From: Niastella koreensis GR20-10
GTDB lineage: Bacteria > Bacteroidota > Bacteroidia > Chitinophagales > Chitinophagaceae
Direction of reading: 5' to 3'
Assembly (NCBI RefSeq): GCF_000246855.1
Contig: NC_016609.1
Span: 5,654,744 to 5,718,743, forward strand
DNA: 64,000 nucleotides
Positions 43,561-50,838 of the stretch are shown here, one piece after another. Each line of letters starts with the position of its first letter. Within the stretch, counting starts at the first letter, position 1. The translations under genes and the position numbers were made by a program. The notes under the pieces are model-generated. The model searched no databases, was not told the origin of the DNA, and worked only from the letters and a program-made list of their open reading frames with translations.

Positions 43561-44445
43561 CTATCCATACGCGATCAATGCAATGGCGCCGAGCGACAGG
43601 GCAATTCCCAGCCAGTTAACGGCCGACAATTTTTCTTTAAAGATCAACCAGGCTACCAAAGCCGTCAACAGCACAATGCCCATGTTATTGATGGGAATAA
43701 TGGCCGAACTGTTGCCGGAATAACCTTTTAAGGCTTTCAGCAAGGTCCAGATGGAAAAATAGTTTGGCACCCCGATGCCGATGCCTGCCAGTATTGCCCG
43801 GCCCGACATTTTCTGCCGCCCGGTAGCAAACAGGTAAAATAACAGGAGCCAGCCTATAGATGCAGCCACACAAAACGCCGTGATCAGGTAAGCGTTCTGG
43901 TTAGCCGGGTTTATAAATGCCTGTTCAACATATTTTATCATGGTATCAAGCAAGCCACTCCCCACAAATAACAACAGCGGCATGGCCCAAATGAGCCACG
44001 ATACTTTTTTATCCTGCTTTTTACCCGCCGCAGGCCGGGTGGTGAACCAAACCGCCAGCAGTGCCAGCGCCACGCCTGCAAACTTCAACACCGTTGATTT
44101 TTCGTGATACAGGTACAGCGAAAACACGAAGGGTATCACCATCGATAACTTATACGCCACGGTTGCAGCCGCTACCCCAATCTTTTGCACCGTATAGGCC
44201 GCCAGGTTAAACAACGAAATAAAACAGGCGCCCATAAACAATGCCCAGCCAAACCAGGGCTGATGAACCAGCGCTCCGTTTATGGGAAAACTGCCGTTCA
44301 CCATACTTCCGGTTATCACACACACCGTATAGTTGTAAACAATAGCCTGCAGGTTATTGATGCCCAACCGTTCGATTATTTTAAAGGAAATAGTAAGCCA
44401 CGCAGTCAGTACGATACTGGCAATGAGAAATAATAAACTGCTCAA
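43561..44445 (-). CDS. DMT/EamA-family membrane transporter
   Basis: A 294-residue protein with about ten membrane helices arranged as two five-helix EamA repeats. The second repeat begins near FSIWTLLKALKGYSGNSSAIIPI and ends with the typical LIFKEKLSAVNWLGIALSLGAIALIA, the E-K-L signature of drug/metabolite transporters. The substrate is unknown. The start overlaps the ribD stop by 4 nt, so it may be cotranslated with ribD; a link to riboflavin is possible but not shown. Confidence 0.82.
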   Translation of the reverse strand: MSSLLFLIASIVLTAWLTISFKIIERLGINNLQAIVYNYTVCVITGSMVNGSFPINGALVHQPWFGWALFMGACFISLFNLAAYTVQKIGVAAATVAYKLSMVIPFVFSLYLYHEKSTVLKFAGVALALLAVWFTTRPAAGKKQDKKVSWLIWAMPLLLFVGSGLLDTMIKYVEQAFINPANQNAYLITAFCVAASIGWLLLFYLFATGRQKMSGRAILAGIGIGVPNYFSIWTLLKALKGYSGNSSAIIPINNMGIVLLTALVAWLIFKEKLSAVNWLGIALSLGAIALIAYG

Positions 44446-45494
44446 GATGCCAGGGTTTGCGGGTTCACAAAATATTGGAGGGTATCTGAAAACAATGTTT
44501 CCTGGTGTAACAGCTGGCCGGTTTGCATGCGTGGTGCAGGTAAACCCTGCGGCACCACCAGTTCGTTATTGGTGATGATGCGTATTTCATCCCACATGCC
44601 TTCATCGATAAACGATTGCAGCAATTGCGCCCCGCCTTCCACCAGCACACTCTGGATCTTTAACTGGTATAATGCATGCACTAGCTGATGAACAAGGCTT
44701 ACATCCTGCGTTACCTGGTAATACAGCAGGTTCTCTTTTTCCTCCTGCTTTACACTGTTGAACACAATGGTTTTCACCTGCTGGTTAAACAGCTGTAACG
44801 ATGACGGCAATCGCAAATTCATATCTACCACCAGCCGCATCGGATCGGGCCCATTCCATAAACGGGTGGTCAATGCCGGATCGTCAAAAAGCGCGGTATT
44901 GGTGCCTACCAGGATGGCCGCTTCTTCACTGCGCCATTTATGCACCAGCCGGTTAGTAAATTCATTGCTAATCAACAGGCGTTCCCCGCCAGCTTCCCCC
45001 GCCATTTTCCCATTGGCTGTTTGGGCCCATTTTAAAATGAGGTAAGGACGGTGTCGGGTATTGAAAGTGATGAACCGTTTATTGAGGGTTTTACAATCCT
45101 GTTCCAGCACACCCAGGGTAACCTTCACCCCGGCGGCTTTTAATTTTTCCACTCCTTTGCCATCCACCTGTTTAAACGGATCGCGCACGCCTATAACCAC
45201 TTCGGGGATCTTTTTTTCAATGATCAGATCGGCGCAGGGCGGTGTTTTGCCAAAATGCGCACAAGGCTCCAGCGACACATACATAACCGATTGGGCAATC
45301 AAATGCCGGTCGGCTTGGGCTACCGAATTTACGCAGTGCACTTCGGCATGCGGACCGCCATATTTTTGATGGTACCCCTCCCCTATGATGCGGTTTTCGT
45401 GCACCAGCACCGCGCCTACCATGGGGTTGGGCGCTACGTAGCCTGCCCCGGCTTTCGCCAGTTCAATACAACGCTGCATGTATGATTCGGTCAA
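44442..45494 (-). CDS. ribD: bifunctional riboflavin biosynthesis protein RibD
   Basis: A 350-residue enzyme with an N-terminal cytidine-deaminase-like domain and a C-terminal reductase. The zinc site is GGPHAEVHCVNSV (HAE) plus SLEPCAHFGKTPPCADLI (PC...PPC). Upstream, YVAPNPMVGAVLV is the family start. The reductase domain follows from about residue 145 with LKWAQTANGKMAGEAG, AAILVGTNTALFDDPALTTR and VLVEGGAQLL. It converts the GTP cyclohydrolase II product through deamination and reduction. Other rib genes are not in this window. Confidence 0.94.
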   Translation of the reverse strand: MTESYMQRCIELAKAGAGYVAPNPMVGAVLVHENRIIGEGYHQKYGGPHAEVHCVNSVAQADRHLIAQSVMYVSLEPCAHFGKTPPCADLIIEKKIPEVVIGVRDPFKQVDGKGVEKLKAAGVKVTLGVLEQDCKTLNKRFITFNTRHRPYLILKWAQTANGKMAGEAGGERLLISNEFTNRLVHKWRSEEAAILVGTNTALFDDPALTTRLWNGPDPMRLVVDMNLRLPSSLQLFNQQVKTIVFNSVKQEEKENLLYYQVTQDVSLVHQLVHALYQLKIQSVLVEGGAQLLQSFIDEGMWDEIRIITNNELVVPQGLPAPRMQTGQLLHQETLFSDTLQYFVNPQTLAS

Positions 45495-45536
45495 TGTGAT
45501 AATGTGATAATTTGCTAATACGATAATGGAATACAG
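45491..45536. repeat. class B quasi-repeat upstream of ribD
   Basis: tcaatgtgataatgtgataa and tttgctaatacgataatgga: gataat words that run up to the ATG of ribD and into its first codon. The ribD promoter must lie in or across them. Confidence 0.65.
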
Positions 45537-45586
45537 GTCTAATAAAGCCGCAAATATAAATCAAAATACCTGCATCTTTGCCCCTT

Positions 45587-46480
45587 ATGACGTTCTACGA
45601 AGCGCAACAGCAATTGCAAAAGGCCCTGACTGAATTGTATGATGACCGCGAGGCGGCCAATATTGCCGACTGGGTAATGGAGCATGTTACCGGACTGCGC
45701 AAAATTGATCGCATTATCCATAAGCAGTCGCCCCTGGCCCCTGAAAAGGTGAACCTGCTACAGGAATACACCCGGCAATTGCTGACCCATAAACCGGTGC
45801 AATACGTTTTACACGAGGCCTGGTTTTGTGGAATGCCTTTCTATGTGGATGAGAATGTGTTGATTCCGCGACCGGAAACGGAGGAGCTGGTGGAGTGGGT
45901 ATCTGCAATCGGCAATCGGCATTCGGTAGACGGCAAACGGCAGACGGCAGAAACGCTTCGCATTTTGGATGTTGGTACGGGAAGTGGATGTATACCGGTT
46001 TCTTTAAAGAAGAAACTGCCGCAGGCAGAGGTGTATGCCTGTGATGTAAGTGAAGGGGCGCTGGCGGTGGCGGCGCGTAATGCGGCGGCTCAGGAAACGC
46101 CTGTTAATTTTATTAAGATTGATTTTTTAGATGCGGGTAGCTGGTCATTGCTCCCGGAGGTTGATATTATCGTAAGTAACCCGCCCTATATTCCGCAAAG
46201 CGATAAAAACACCATGTTCCAAAATGTGCTGGCCCATGAGCCACACCTGGCTTTGTTTGTGCCCGATAATGATGCCCTGGTGTTCTATGACGCCATTGCG
46301 CGTTTTGCGCAAAGTAATTTGGTTAGCCAGGGTTGTGTTTTTGTAGAAATTCATGAGGAACTGGGTCAAAAAACAAAGGAGTTGTTTGAAGGGAAAGGGT
46401 TTTATGCGGAGGTAAAGAAGGACTTTCAGGGGAAGGACAGGATGGTGAAGGCAGTTCTCAGTTCTCAGTTCTCAGTTTAA
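45587..46480 (+). CDS. prmC: release factor glutamine methyltransferase PrmC
   Basis: A 297-residue SAM-dependent methyltransferase that methylates the GGQ glutamine of peptide release factors. Seen are the N-terminal helical domain, VLIPRPETEELVEWV, the SAM-binding loop ILDVGTGSGCIPV and the catalytic NPPY in IIVSNPPYIPQ. The ATG at 45587 is chosen over a TTG at 45578. A near -7 box (CATCTTTG, 45573-45580) stands 6 nt before it. Odd feature: between EELVEWV and ILDVGTGSG lies an extra stretch, SAIGNRHSVDGKRQTAET, longer than the usual linker and encoded by a quasi-repeat like those in intergenic DNA. The C-terminus also ends in a tcagttctcag repeat. Confidence 0.93.
   Translation: MTFYEAQQQLQKALTELYDDREAANIADWVMEHVTGLRKIDRIIHKQSPLAPEKVNLLQEYTRQLLTHKPVQYVLHEAWFCGMPFYVDENVLIPRPETEELVEWVSAIGNRHSVDGKRQTAETLRILDVGTGSGCIPVSLKKKLPQAEVYACDVSEGALAVAARNAAAQETPVNFIKIDFLDAGSWSLLPEVDIIVSNPPYIPQSDKNTMFQNVLAHEPHLALFVPDNDALVFYDAIARFAQSNLVSQGCVFVEIHEELGQKTKELFEGKGFYAEVKKDFQGKDRMVKAVLSSQFSV
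45903..45951 (+). repeat. quasi-repeat inside prmC
   Basis: Coding bases gcaatcggcaatcggcatt and then gacggcaaacggcagacg. The last 23 nt (45929-45951) match 59082-59104 in fmt with one mismatch. It keeps the reading frame and lies in a linker between the two PrmC domains. Confidence 0.75.
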
Positions 46481-46728
46481 AGTTCAAGGTTTACTATTTT
46501 CAGTTTATTCGACCCTGTTTTCAACTGAAATCGGGGTGTTTTCAGTTGGCAGCATACCGTTTCTAACTGAAAATGGGGCGTTTTCAGTTGGCAGCATACC
46601 GTTTCTAACTGAAAATGGGGCGTTTTCAGTTGGTAGCGTACCGTTTCTAACTGAAAACGGGTCGATTTCAGTTGGTGGCGTACTGTTTCTAACTGAAAAC
46701 AGGGTGTTTTCAGTTGGCAGCGCACCAT
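46477..46728 (-). CDS. possible heptad-repeat small protein
   Basis: An 83-residue open frame made almost wholly of alternating heptads QLKTPxF and QLETVxx. The two heptad types use different synonymous codons (CAA CTG against CAG TTA) and keep exact phase, as expected if the peptide were selected. It is in frame with the upstream membrane protein gene (46759-47253) after a tandem TAA TAA, and the heptad text already starts directly after those stops. Its own stop overlaps the prmC stop. It may be only a by-product of a structural DNA repeat. No signal peptide or family is known. Confidence 0.3.
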   Translation of the reverse strand: MVRCQLKTPCFQLETVRHQLKSTRFQLETVRYQLKTPHFQLETVCCQLKTPHFQLETVCCQLKTPRFQLKTGSNKLKIVNLEL

Positions 46729-46757
46729 TTTAAACTGAAATCGGGGTGATTTCAGTT
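46497..46757. repeat. 42-bp tandem repeat array of hairpin-forming units
   Basis: TTTTCAGTT (or ATTTCAGTT) recurs at 46497, 46539, 46581, 46623, 46665, 46707 and 46749, exactly 42 nt apart with no indel. Between copies lies AACTGAAAA, so each junction AACTGAAAA-7 nt-TTTTCAGTT is an inverted repeat with a 9-bp stem. Each 42-nt unit is itself two diverged 21-nt halves. Loops and spacers vary. No CRISPR-like unique spacers are present. Confidence 0.9.
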
Positions 46758-46758
46758 A

Positions 46759-47253
46759 TTATTCTCCCCGGATAAAACTCAATACGTAAGGCATAGCAAA
46801 ATAACACGAGGCACCCAGCACAGCATAAAGCATGGTAGTTAGCCATCTCTTTTTATACTTTATATCTACTGCAACGGGAAAGGCCAAAGCGGCTGCAAAT
46901 AAAGGCATACCTATCACGGCAATGAGGAAGATCCTTATGCGATCCTGATCCGTATATGTTTCATCGAAAGCTAGCTGCCGGTAGGTTTGAAATAGTATTT
47001 CACTGAACAAGACTATCAAACAGGCAAATACAGTCAAATACAAAACACTGATATAATCATGTTGTTTTAATATTCTCCTGAACACAACATGAAACAGTAC
47101 TTCCCAACATACTATTATGAACAATCCGAAAACATTTATTGGAGTACCAGGAATGTGCTCAGGCAGATATTCACGCACCAATAACAGATCAATAAACAAT
47201 ATGGCGGTTAGCACCAGTACGCAGACAAGCAGTAATTTTCTATGGTCGGGCAA
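46759..47253 (-). CDS. small integral membrane protein of unknown function
   Basis: A 164-residue protein with four to five membrane helices: LLLVCVLVLTAILFIDLLLV, then INVFGLFIIVCWEVLFHVVF, VLYLTVFACLIVLFSEILF, IFLIAVIGMPLFAAALAFPV and TMLYAVLGASCYFAMPYVL. Charged turns (RRILKQHD, DETYTDQDRIR) separate them. No family recognised. The frame ends in a double stop TAA TAA, directly followed by the heptad-coding repeat array in the same frame. It has 60 nt between it and the ExbD gene upstream, with a terminator in that space. Confidence 0.6.
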   Translation of the reverse strand: MPDHRKLLLVCVLVLTAILFIDLLLVREYLPEHIPGTPINVFGLFIIVCWEVLFHVVFRRILKQHDYISVLYLTVFACLIVLFSEILFQTYRQLAFDETYTDQDRIRIFLIAVIGMPLFAAALAFPVAVDIKYKKRWLTTMLYAVLGASCYFAMPYVLSFIRGE

Positions 47254-47276
47254 GGGAGTGGGTTTAGATAAGGGGT

Positions 47277-47306
47277 AAAAAGAACCCCCGACGGTACTGT
47301 CGGGGG
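47277..47306 (-). terminator. terminator of the ExbB/ExbD operon
   Basis: Stem CCCCCGAC/GTCGGGGG with a 6-nt loop, followed on the minus strand by TTCTTTTTACC. It lies 8 nt after the ExbD stop. Confidence 0.75.
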
Positions 47307-47313
47307 AAGTAAT

Positions 47314-47715
47314 TTATTTCACTTTTGTATCTACAAGTAGGGTTGACCGGGCACCGAGCTCGCGGGCTACCCGCATTACCGCCACTACATCTTCGAGCGG
47401 AACCGTTTTATCGGCATTGATCGCAATGGTGGCCTGCGAAGAATCTTTCATTACATAAGGCTGCATAAAGGCCTTCATTTCTTCTATCGTGATCTGTTTA
47501 CCATTGATGATGTATTCACCGGTTGGTTTTATGTTCACGATAACCGTTTGTTTGGCCTTGGTATCGCTCTTGGCCTTGGGCTGTGATAACTTGATCACAT
47601 TCGGATTGGCCAGCGTAGATACGATGAGGAAGAAGAACAACAGGATGAACAGGATGTCGTTCAACGCACCTGCATGCAGTTCCGGATGTCCTTTTAATCT
47701 TCTTCTTAAATTCAT
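47314..47715 (-). CDS. exbD: ExbD/TolR-type biopolymer transport protein
   Basis: A 133-residue protein with a short cytoplasmic N-terminus, one membrane helix (LNDILFILLFFFLIVSTLA) and a periplasmic domain. The proton-path aspartate expected in the helix is the D of LNDILF. The periplasmic part has VIVNIKPTGEYIINGKQI and IAINADKTVPLEDVVAVM, normal for ExbD/TolR. With ExbB it converts proton flow into work for TonB-type transport, which is needed by SusC-like receptors, or for cell-wall linkage by TolR-like partners. It follows the ExbB gene by 16 nt. Confidence 0.88.
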   Translation of the reverse strand: MNLRRRLKGHPELHAGALNDILFILLFFFLIVSTLANPNVIKLSQPKAKSDTKAKQTVIVNIKPTGEYIINGKQITIEEMKAFMQPYVMKDSSQATIAINADKTVPLEDVVAVMRVARELGARSTLLVDTKVK

Positions 47716-47731
47716 TTATCTGTGTTTAGAA

Positions 47732-48448
47732 TTATCGTGTTGGTTCCTGCAAAATATCAATGAATTCTGCACTGGCAGCTTCCATGCGGTTCACTGTTTT
47801 ATCTATCTGGGCATTTAGGAAGTTGTATCCTACATACGCCAGCAAACCGATGATCAACCCGGATGCAGAGGTGATCATTTTCGTATAAATACCACCTGCG
47901 ATCTGGGCCGGGGTAAACTCGCCCGATGCATTGATATTATAGAACAACTGCAACATCCCGAAGATGGTTCCCAGGAACCCGAACATGGGCGCAATACCAT
48001 ACACCAATGATAAAACCGACAGGTTACGTTCCATTTTATACACTTCCAATTTGCCTACATTTTCCATGCTCTTTTCAATAGCCTCGATAGGCTTGCCTAT
48101 ACGTTGTAACCCTTTGTCGATGATGCGGGCAACGGGGTTGGGCGTATTTTTAGCCAGTGACCGTGCTGCCGACACATTACCACTAAAGATATTATCACGT
48201 ATAATATACATGAAATTGGGGTCAATTTTACTGGCCTTGCTAATGGCAATAAGCCGTTCAAAAAAGAAAAATACGGCCAGTACGAACAACAATCCCAGCG
48301 GGATCATAATGGGACCACCATTGCTAAGCATATCCATTACATTCATAGTATGCTCGCCCTGAGGGGCGCCGGCAGTGGCTGCTTTTTGTAAAGAGTCGGC
48401 GGTAGCGGTGGTAGCGGGATTGGTGACTTGTAACAAAAACCAATTCAT
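47732..48448 (-). CDS. exbB: MotA/TolQ/ExbB proton channel protein
   Basis: A 238-residue membrane protein with three helices. The N-terminus has a helix (GPIMIPLGLLFVLAVFFFFERLIAI). The C-terminal channel helices contain LSLVYGIAPMFGFLGTIFGMLQLF and ITSASGLIIGLLAYVGYNFL, the usual family signature GxLGTxxGM. The C-terminal acidic helix follows. The first 30 residues are a Q/A/T-rich extra segment. It forms an operon with ExbD and is probably the energising channel for TonB in this organism. Confidence 0.92.
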   Translation of the reverse strand: MNWFLLQVTNPATTATADSLQKAATAGAPQGEHTMNVMDMLSNGGPIMIPLGLLFVLAVFFFFERLIAISKASKIDPNFMYIIRDNIFSGNVSAARSLAKNTPNPVARIIDKGLQRIGKPIEAIEKSMENVGKLEVYKMERNLSVLSLVYGIAPMFGFLGTIFGMLQLFYNINASGEFTPAQIAGGIYTKMITSASGLIIGLLAYVGYNFLNAQIDKTVNRMEAASAEFIDILQEPTR

Positions 48449-48596
48449 CCAGAATGTTTTTTAAATAATTGAAAGTAAATCACAATGTACTGTAAATGTA
48501 GGCAAATGTGTGCCTAAAACGTTTGGAACGATTTAATATTTCTTAAAAGTTTGCTAATTGAATTACCTGATACTCAAAACATAAGCCAACTAAAAG

Positions 48597-49550
48597 TTAA
48601 TTCTGGCCTAAGTTCTGGCCTCCTCTGTTATTCGTTTGCTGCTGCATCATGGCCATGATCTGTTGCATATTGCGCTGCATGCTTTCACTGCTGCCATCGA
48701 GGAAGATGACGTTGCCTTTACCCACTTCAGCAAAATTCTTGATGGCTTCCGTCCACATACTGAACAGGATCACATTGGTATCGAGGTTAGCCTGTTTCAT
48801 TTGCTCTGCCGCCTGGCTCATCCCACGCGCTACCTCTTCCCGGAACAACGCTACCCCCTGACCGCGTAACTGAGCGGCAGTACGTTCAGCCTCAGCCGCA
48901 ATTTTAATGGCATTACCTTCTGCCTCGGCCGATTTTGTTTTAGTGATCAACAGGGCCTGGCCTTCGTTTTCGGCTGCCGCCTTCAGGTTATTACTGGCCA
49001 CTACCCGGCTCATGCTGTCCATAATGGCTTTATCGAATGTAATGTCGTTTATCTGCAGGTCGAGCAGGTGATAACCCCAGTCCTCCAGCAAATGATCTAT
49101 CTGCTCTTTTACATATTCAATGATTTCCTTGCGTAATCCCAGGATCTCGGCCTGGCGCTTGGTAGCAACAAATGAGCGCATGGTTCCCTCAATGGTGCGG
49201 GTGAGCGCCTGCATCAGGTCGCGTTCGCTCAGGAATTTAAAGGCCACTTTTTTAATGGTTTCCTCTTCGGCGTTTTGTACGGCATACAACAGCATACTTT
49301 TAAAATATACGTTTGCCTGGTCGGCCGTTACCGCCTGGAACTCCATTTCAACCGAACGGTTCTGGATACTCACCTTGCGGCTGATCGTTTCCAGAAATGG
49401 TATTAAAAAATTCAGACCAGGCCGTAAGATGCGGCGGTAGCTGCCAAACATGGTTACCACCCCGATAAAACCCTGGTTAATGGTTTTTAACCCGGTAAAT
49501 AATAAGAGAACGATAAGAATGACCCACCAATAATTCGCTAGCAAATCCAT
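48597..49550 (-). CDS. SPFH-domain (stomatin/prohibitin-like) membrane protein
   Basis: A 317-residue protein with one N-terminal membrane helix (WWVILIVLLLFTGLKT) and a band-7/SPFH domain (GVVTMFGSYRRILRPGLNFLIPF, about 25-195). An alanine- and glutamate-rich helix follows (AEGNAIKIAAEAERTAAQLRGQG), the coiled-coil flotillin-like region. The C-terminus is Q/N/M-rich (MQQIMAMMQQQ), probably disordered. Members form ring-like membrane assemblies and regulate proteases or membrane domains. No HflK/HflC or NfeD partner is near, so its function is open. Confidence 0.85.
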   Translation of the reverse strand: MDLLANYWWVILIVLLLFTGLKTINQGFIGVVTMFGSYRRILRPGLNFLIPFLETISRKVSIQNRSVEMEFQAVTADQANVYFKSMLLYAVQNAEEETIKKVAFKFLSERDLMQALTRTIEGTMRSFVATKRQAEILGLRKEIIEYVKEQIDHLLEDWGYHLLDLQINDITFDKAIMDSMSRVVASNNLKAAAENEGQALLITKTKSAEAEGNAIKIAAEAERTAAQLRGQGVALFREEVARGMSQAAEQMKQANLDTNVILFSMWTEAIKNFAEVGKGNVIFLDGSSESMQRNMQQIMAMMQQQTNNRGGQNLGQN

Positions 49551-49577
49551 AGAATTAAATTTTAATGAAAGATAGGT

Positions 49578-49696
49578 ATTAGTTAACGAGTTGGCAAGTT
49601 AACCGGTTGATGAGGAAGTTGACAGAGTTGATAGCGTTGATAAAGGTTGCCGGGTTGAGGCCTTGGCCTTTTGCCCTTTGCCGTCTGCCAATTCCT
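49578..49696. repeat. quasi-repetitive spacer (classes C and D)
   Basis: gttggcaagttaaccggttg, gaggaagttgacagagttg and gatagcgttgataaaggttg, then ttggccttttgccctttgcc and gtctgcc. The end is the reverse complement of the GCAGACGGCAAA words found in prmC and fmt. The block lies between divergent genes and contains TTTG words that could serve as -33 elements. Confidence 0.7.
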
Positions 49697-49709
49697 TAAC
49701 TTTACACCA

Positions 49710-50684
49710 ATGAGCTCAACCAATCAATTCGACATTATCATCGTCGGCGGCGGCCCCATCGGTTTGGCCTGTGCCCTGGAAGCAAAAAAAGCCGGTTTGC
49801 ACTATTGTATCCTGGAAAAAGGCTGTCTTACTAATTCATTATATAACTACCCCATAAATATGACCTTTTTTTCTACTTCAGAAAAACTGGAAATAGGCGG
49901 GATCCCTTTTGTAAGTAATAATATCAAACCTACCCGGCCCGAGGCACTGGAATATTATCGCCGGGTAGCCACCAGCAATAAGGTCACCATTCACCTGCAG
50001 GAAGAAGTAAAACTCATTTCTCCGCTCGATGGTAAATACCAGGTCATCACCTCCAAACAAACCTATCTCGCAAAGTTTGTGGTGATCGCCACCGGTTTTT
50101 ATGATATCCCCAACACCATGAATATTCCGGGTGAGGACCTGCCTAAAGTGGTTCACTATTATAAAGACCCGCATTTTTATGCCATGCAAAAAGTAGTAGT
50201 GGTGGGCGCCAATAATTCGGCGGTTGATGCCGCGCTGGAAACCTACCGCAAAGGCGCCACTGTAAGCATGGTCATTCGCGAAGAAGGGATTGGCAAACGA
50301 GTAAAATACTGGGTAAAACCCGATATCGAGAACCGCATCAAGGAAGGCAGCATTACGGCATATACCCATTCCACGTTGATGGCCATTCGAGAAAAGGAAG
50401 TGGACATTCTTACACCTGAGGGCATAGTTACCATTGAGAACGATTACGTGATTGCCATGACGGGTTACCAACCTAATTTCAATCTTTTACAGGATACGGG
50501 CATCCTGCTATCGAATGATGAGGTACTGCAACCGGCCTATGATCCCGAAACCATGGAAACCAACTTACCCAATATTTACCTGGCCGGCGTGGTATGCGGA
50601 GGGATGAATACCCATGTGTGGTTTATTGAGAACAGCAGAATACATGCGGAAATGATTATGAAGGCGGTGAAGAAGAAGGCGTAG
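49710..50684 (+). CDS. YpdA-like FAD-dependent disulfide reductase
   Basis: A 324-residue two-domain flavoprotein. The FAD-binding loop is DIIIVGGGPIGLACALEA at the N-terminus, and the second nucleotide loop (NADPH) is VVVVGANNSAVDAALE. VIAMTGYQPNF and AGVVCGGMNTHVWF complete the family text. YpdA proteins reduce bacillithiol disulfide in Firmicutes. In Bacteroidota the same fold is annotated likewise, but the thiol used is not certain. The start at 49710 is preferred to a longer frame from 49671. A near -7 box (TAACTTTA) stands 5 nt before it. Confidence 0.85.
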   Translation: MSSTNQFDIIIVGGGPIGLACALEAKKAGLHYCILEKGCLTNSLYNYPINMTFFSTSEKLEIGGIPFVSNNIKPTRPEALEYYRRVATSNKVTIHLQEEVKLISPLDGKYQVITSKQTYLAKFVVIATGFYDIPNTMNIPGEDLPKVVHYYKDPHFYAMQKVVVVGANNSAVDAALETYRKGATVSMVIREEGIGKRVKYWVKPDIENRIKEGSITAYTHSTLMAIREKEVDILTPEGIVTIENDYVIAMTGYQPNFNLLQDTGILLSNDEVLQPAYDPETMETNLPNIYLAGVVCGGMNTHVWFIENSRIHAEMIMKAVKKKA

Positions 50685-50836
50685 AAAACAGCTGCAGGCC
50701 ACAAGCAAATACAGGCTGAAAGCCGAAAGGTTAAAGCTAAAAGCAAATACACTCCGGTTTTGGCTTTGGCCTTTACCCATTAGGCTTTAACCCGTTTTCT
50801 TCACTTCAACATTCGATACTCACTATTTTTTCTATC
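50685..50836. repeat. class E/A quasi-repetitive spacer (copy 1)
   Basis: acagctgcaggccacaagc, ggctgaaagccgaaaggtta, then ctccggttttggctttggcc and taggctttaaccc followed by ttcacttcaacattcgata. From 50753 to 50815 it is nearly the same as 53744-53806. The rest contains degenerate agctgaaagc words. Confidence 0.75.
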
Positions 50837-50838
50837 TC

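Noticed and set aside
46536-46733. Plus-strand reading of the 42-bp array (FSVGSIPFLTENGA repeats)
   Set aside because: Any 42-nt array open on one strand is likely to be open on others. The plus-strand copies show no synonymous-codon pattern like that of the minus-strand heptads.
46497-46757. CRISPR array
   Set aside because: The units are homogeneous over their whole 42-nt length with no unique spacers, and no cas genes lie near.
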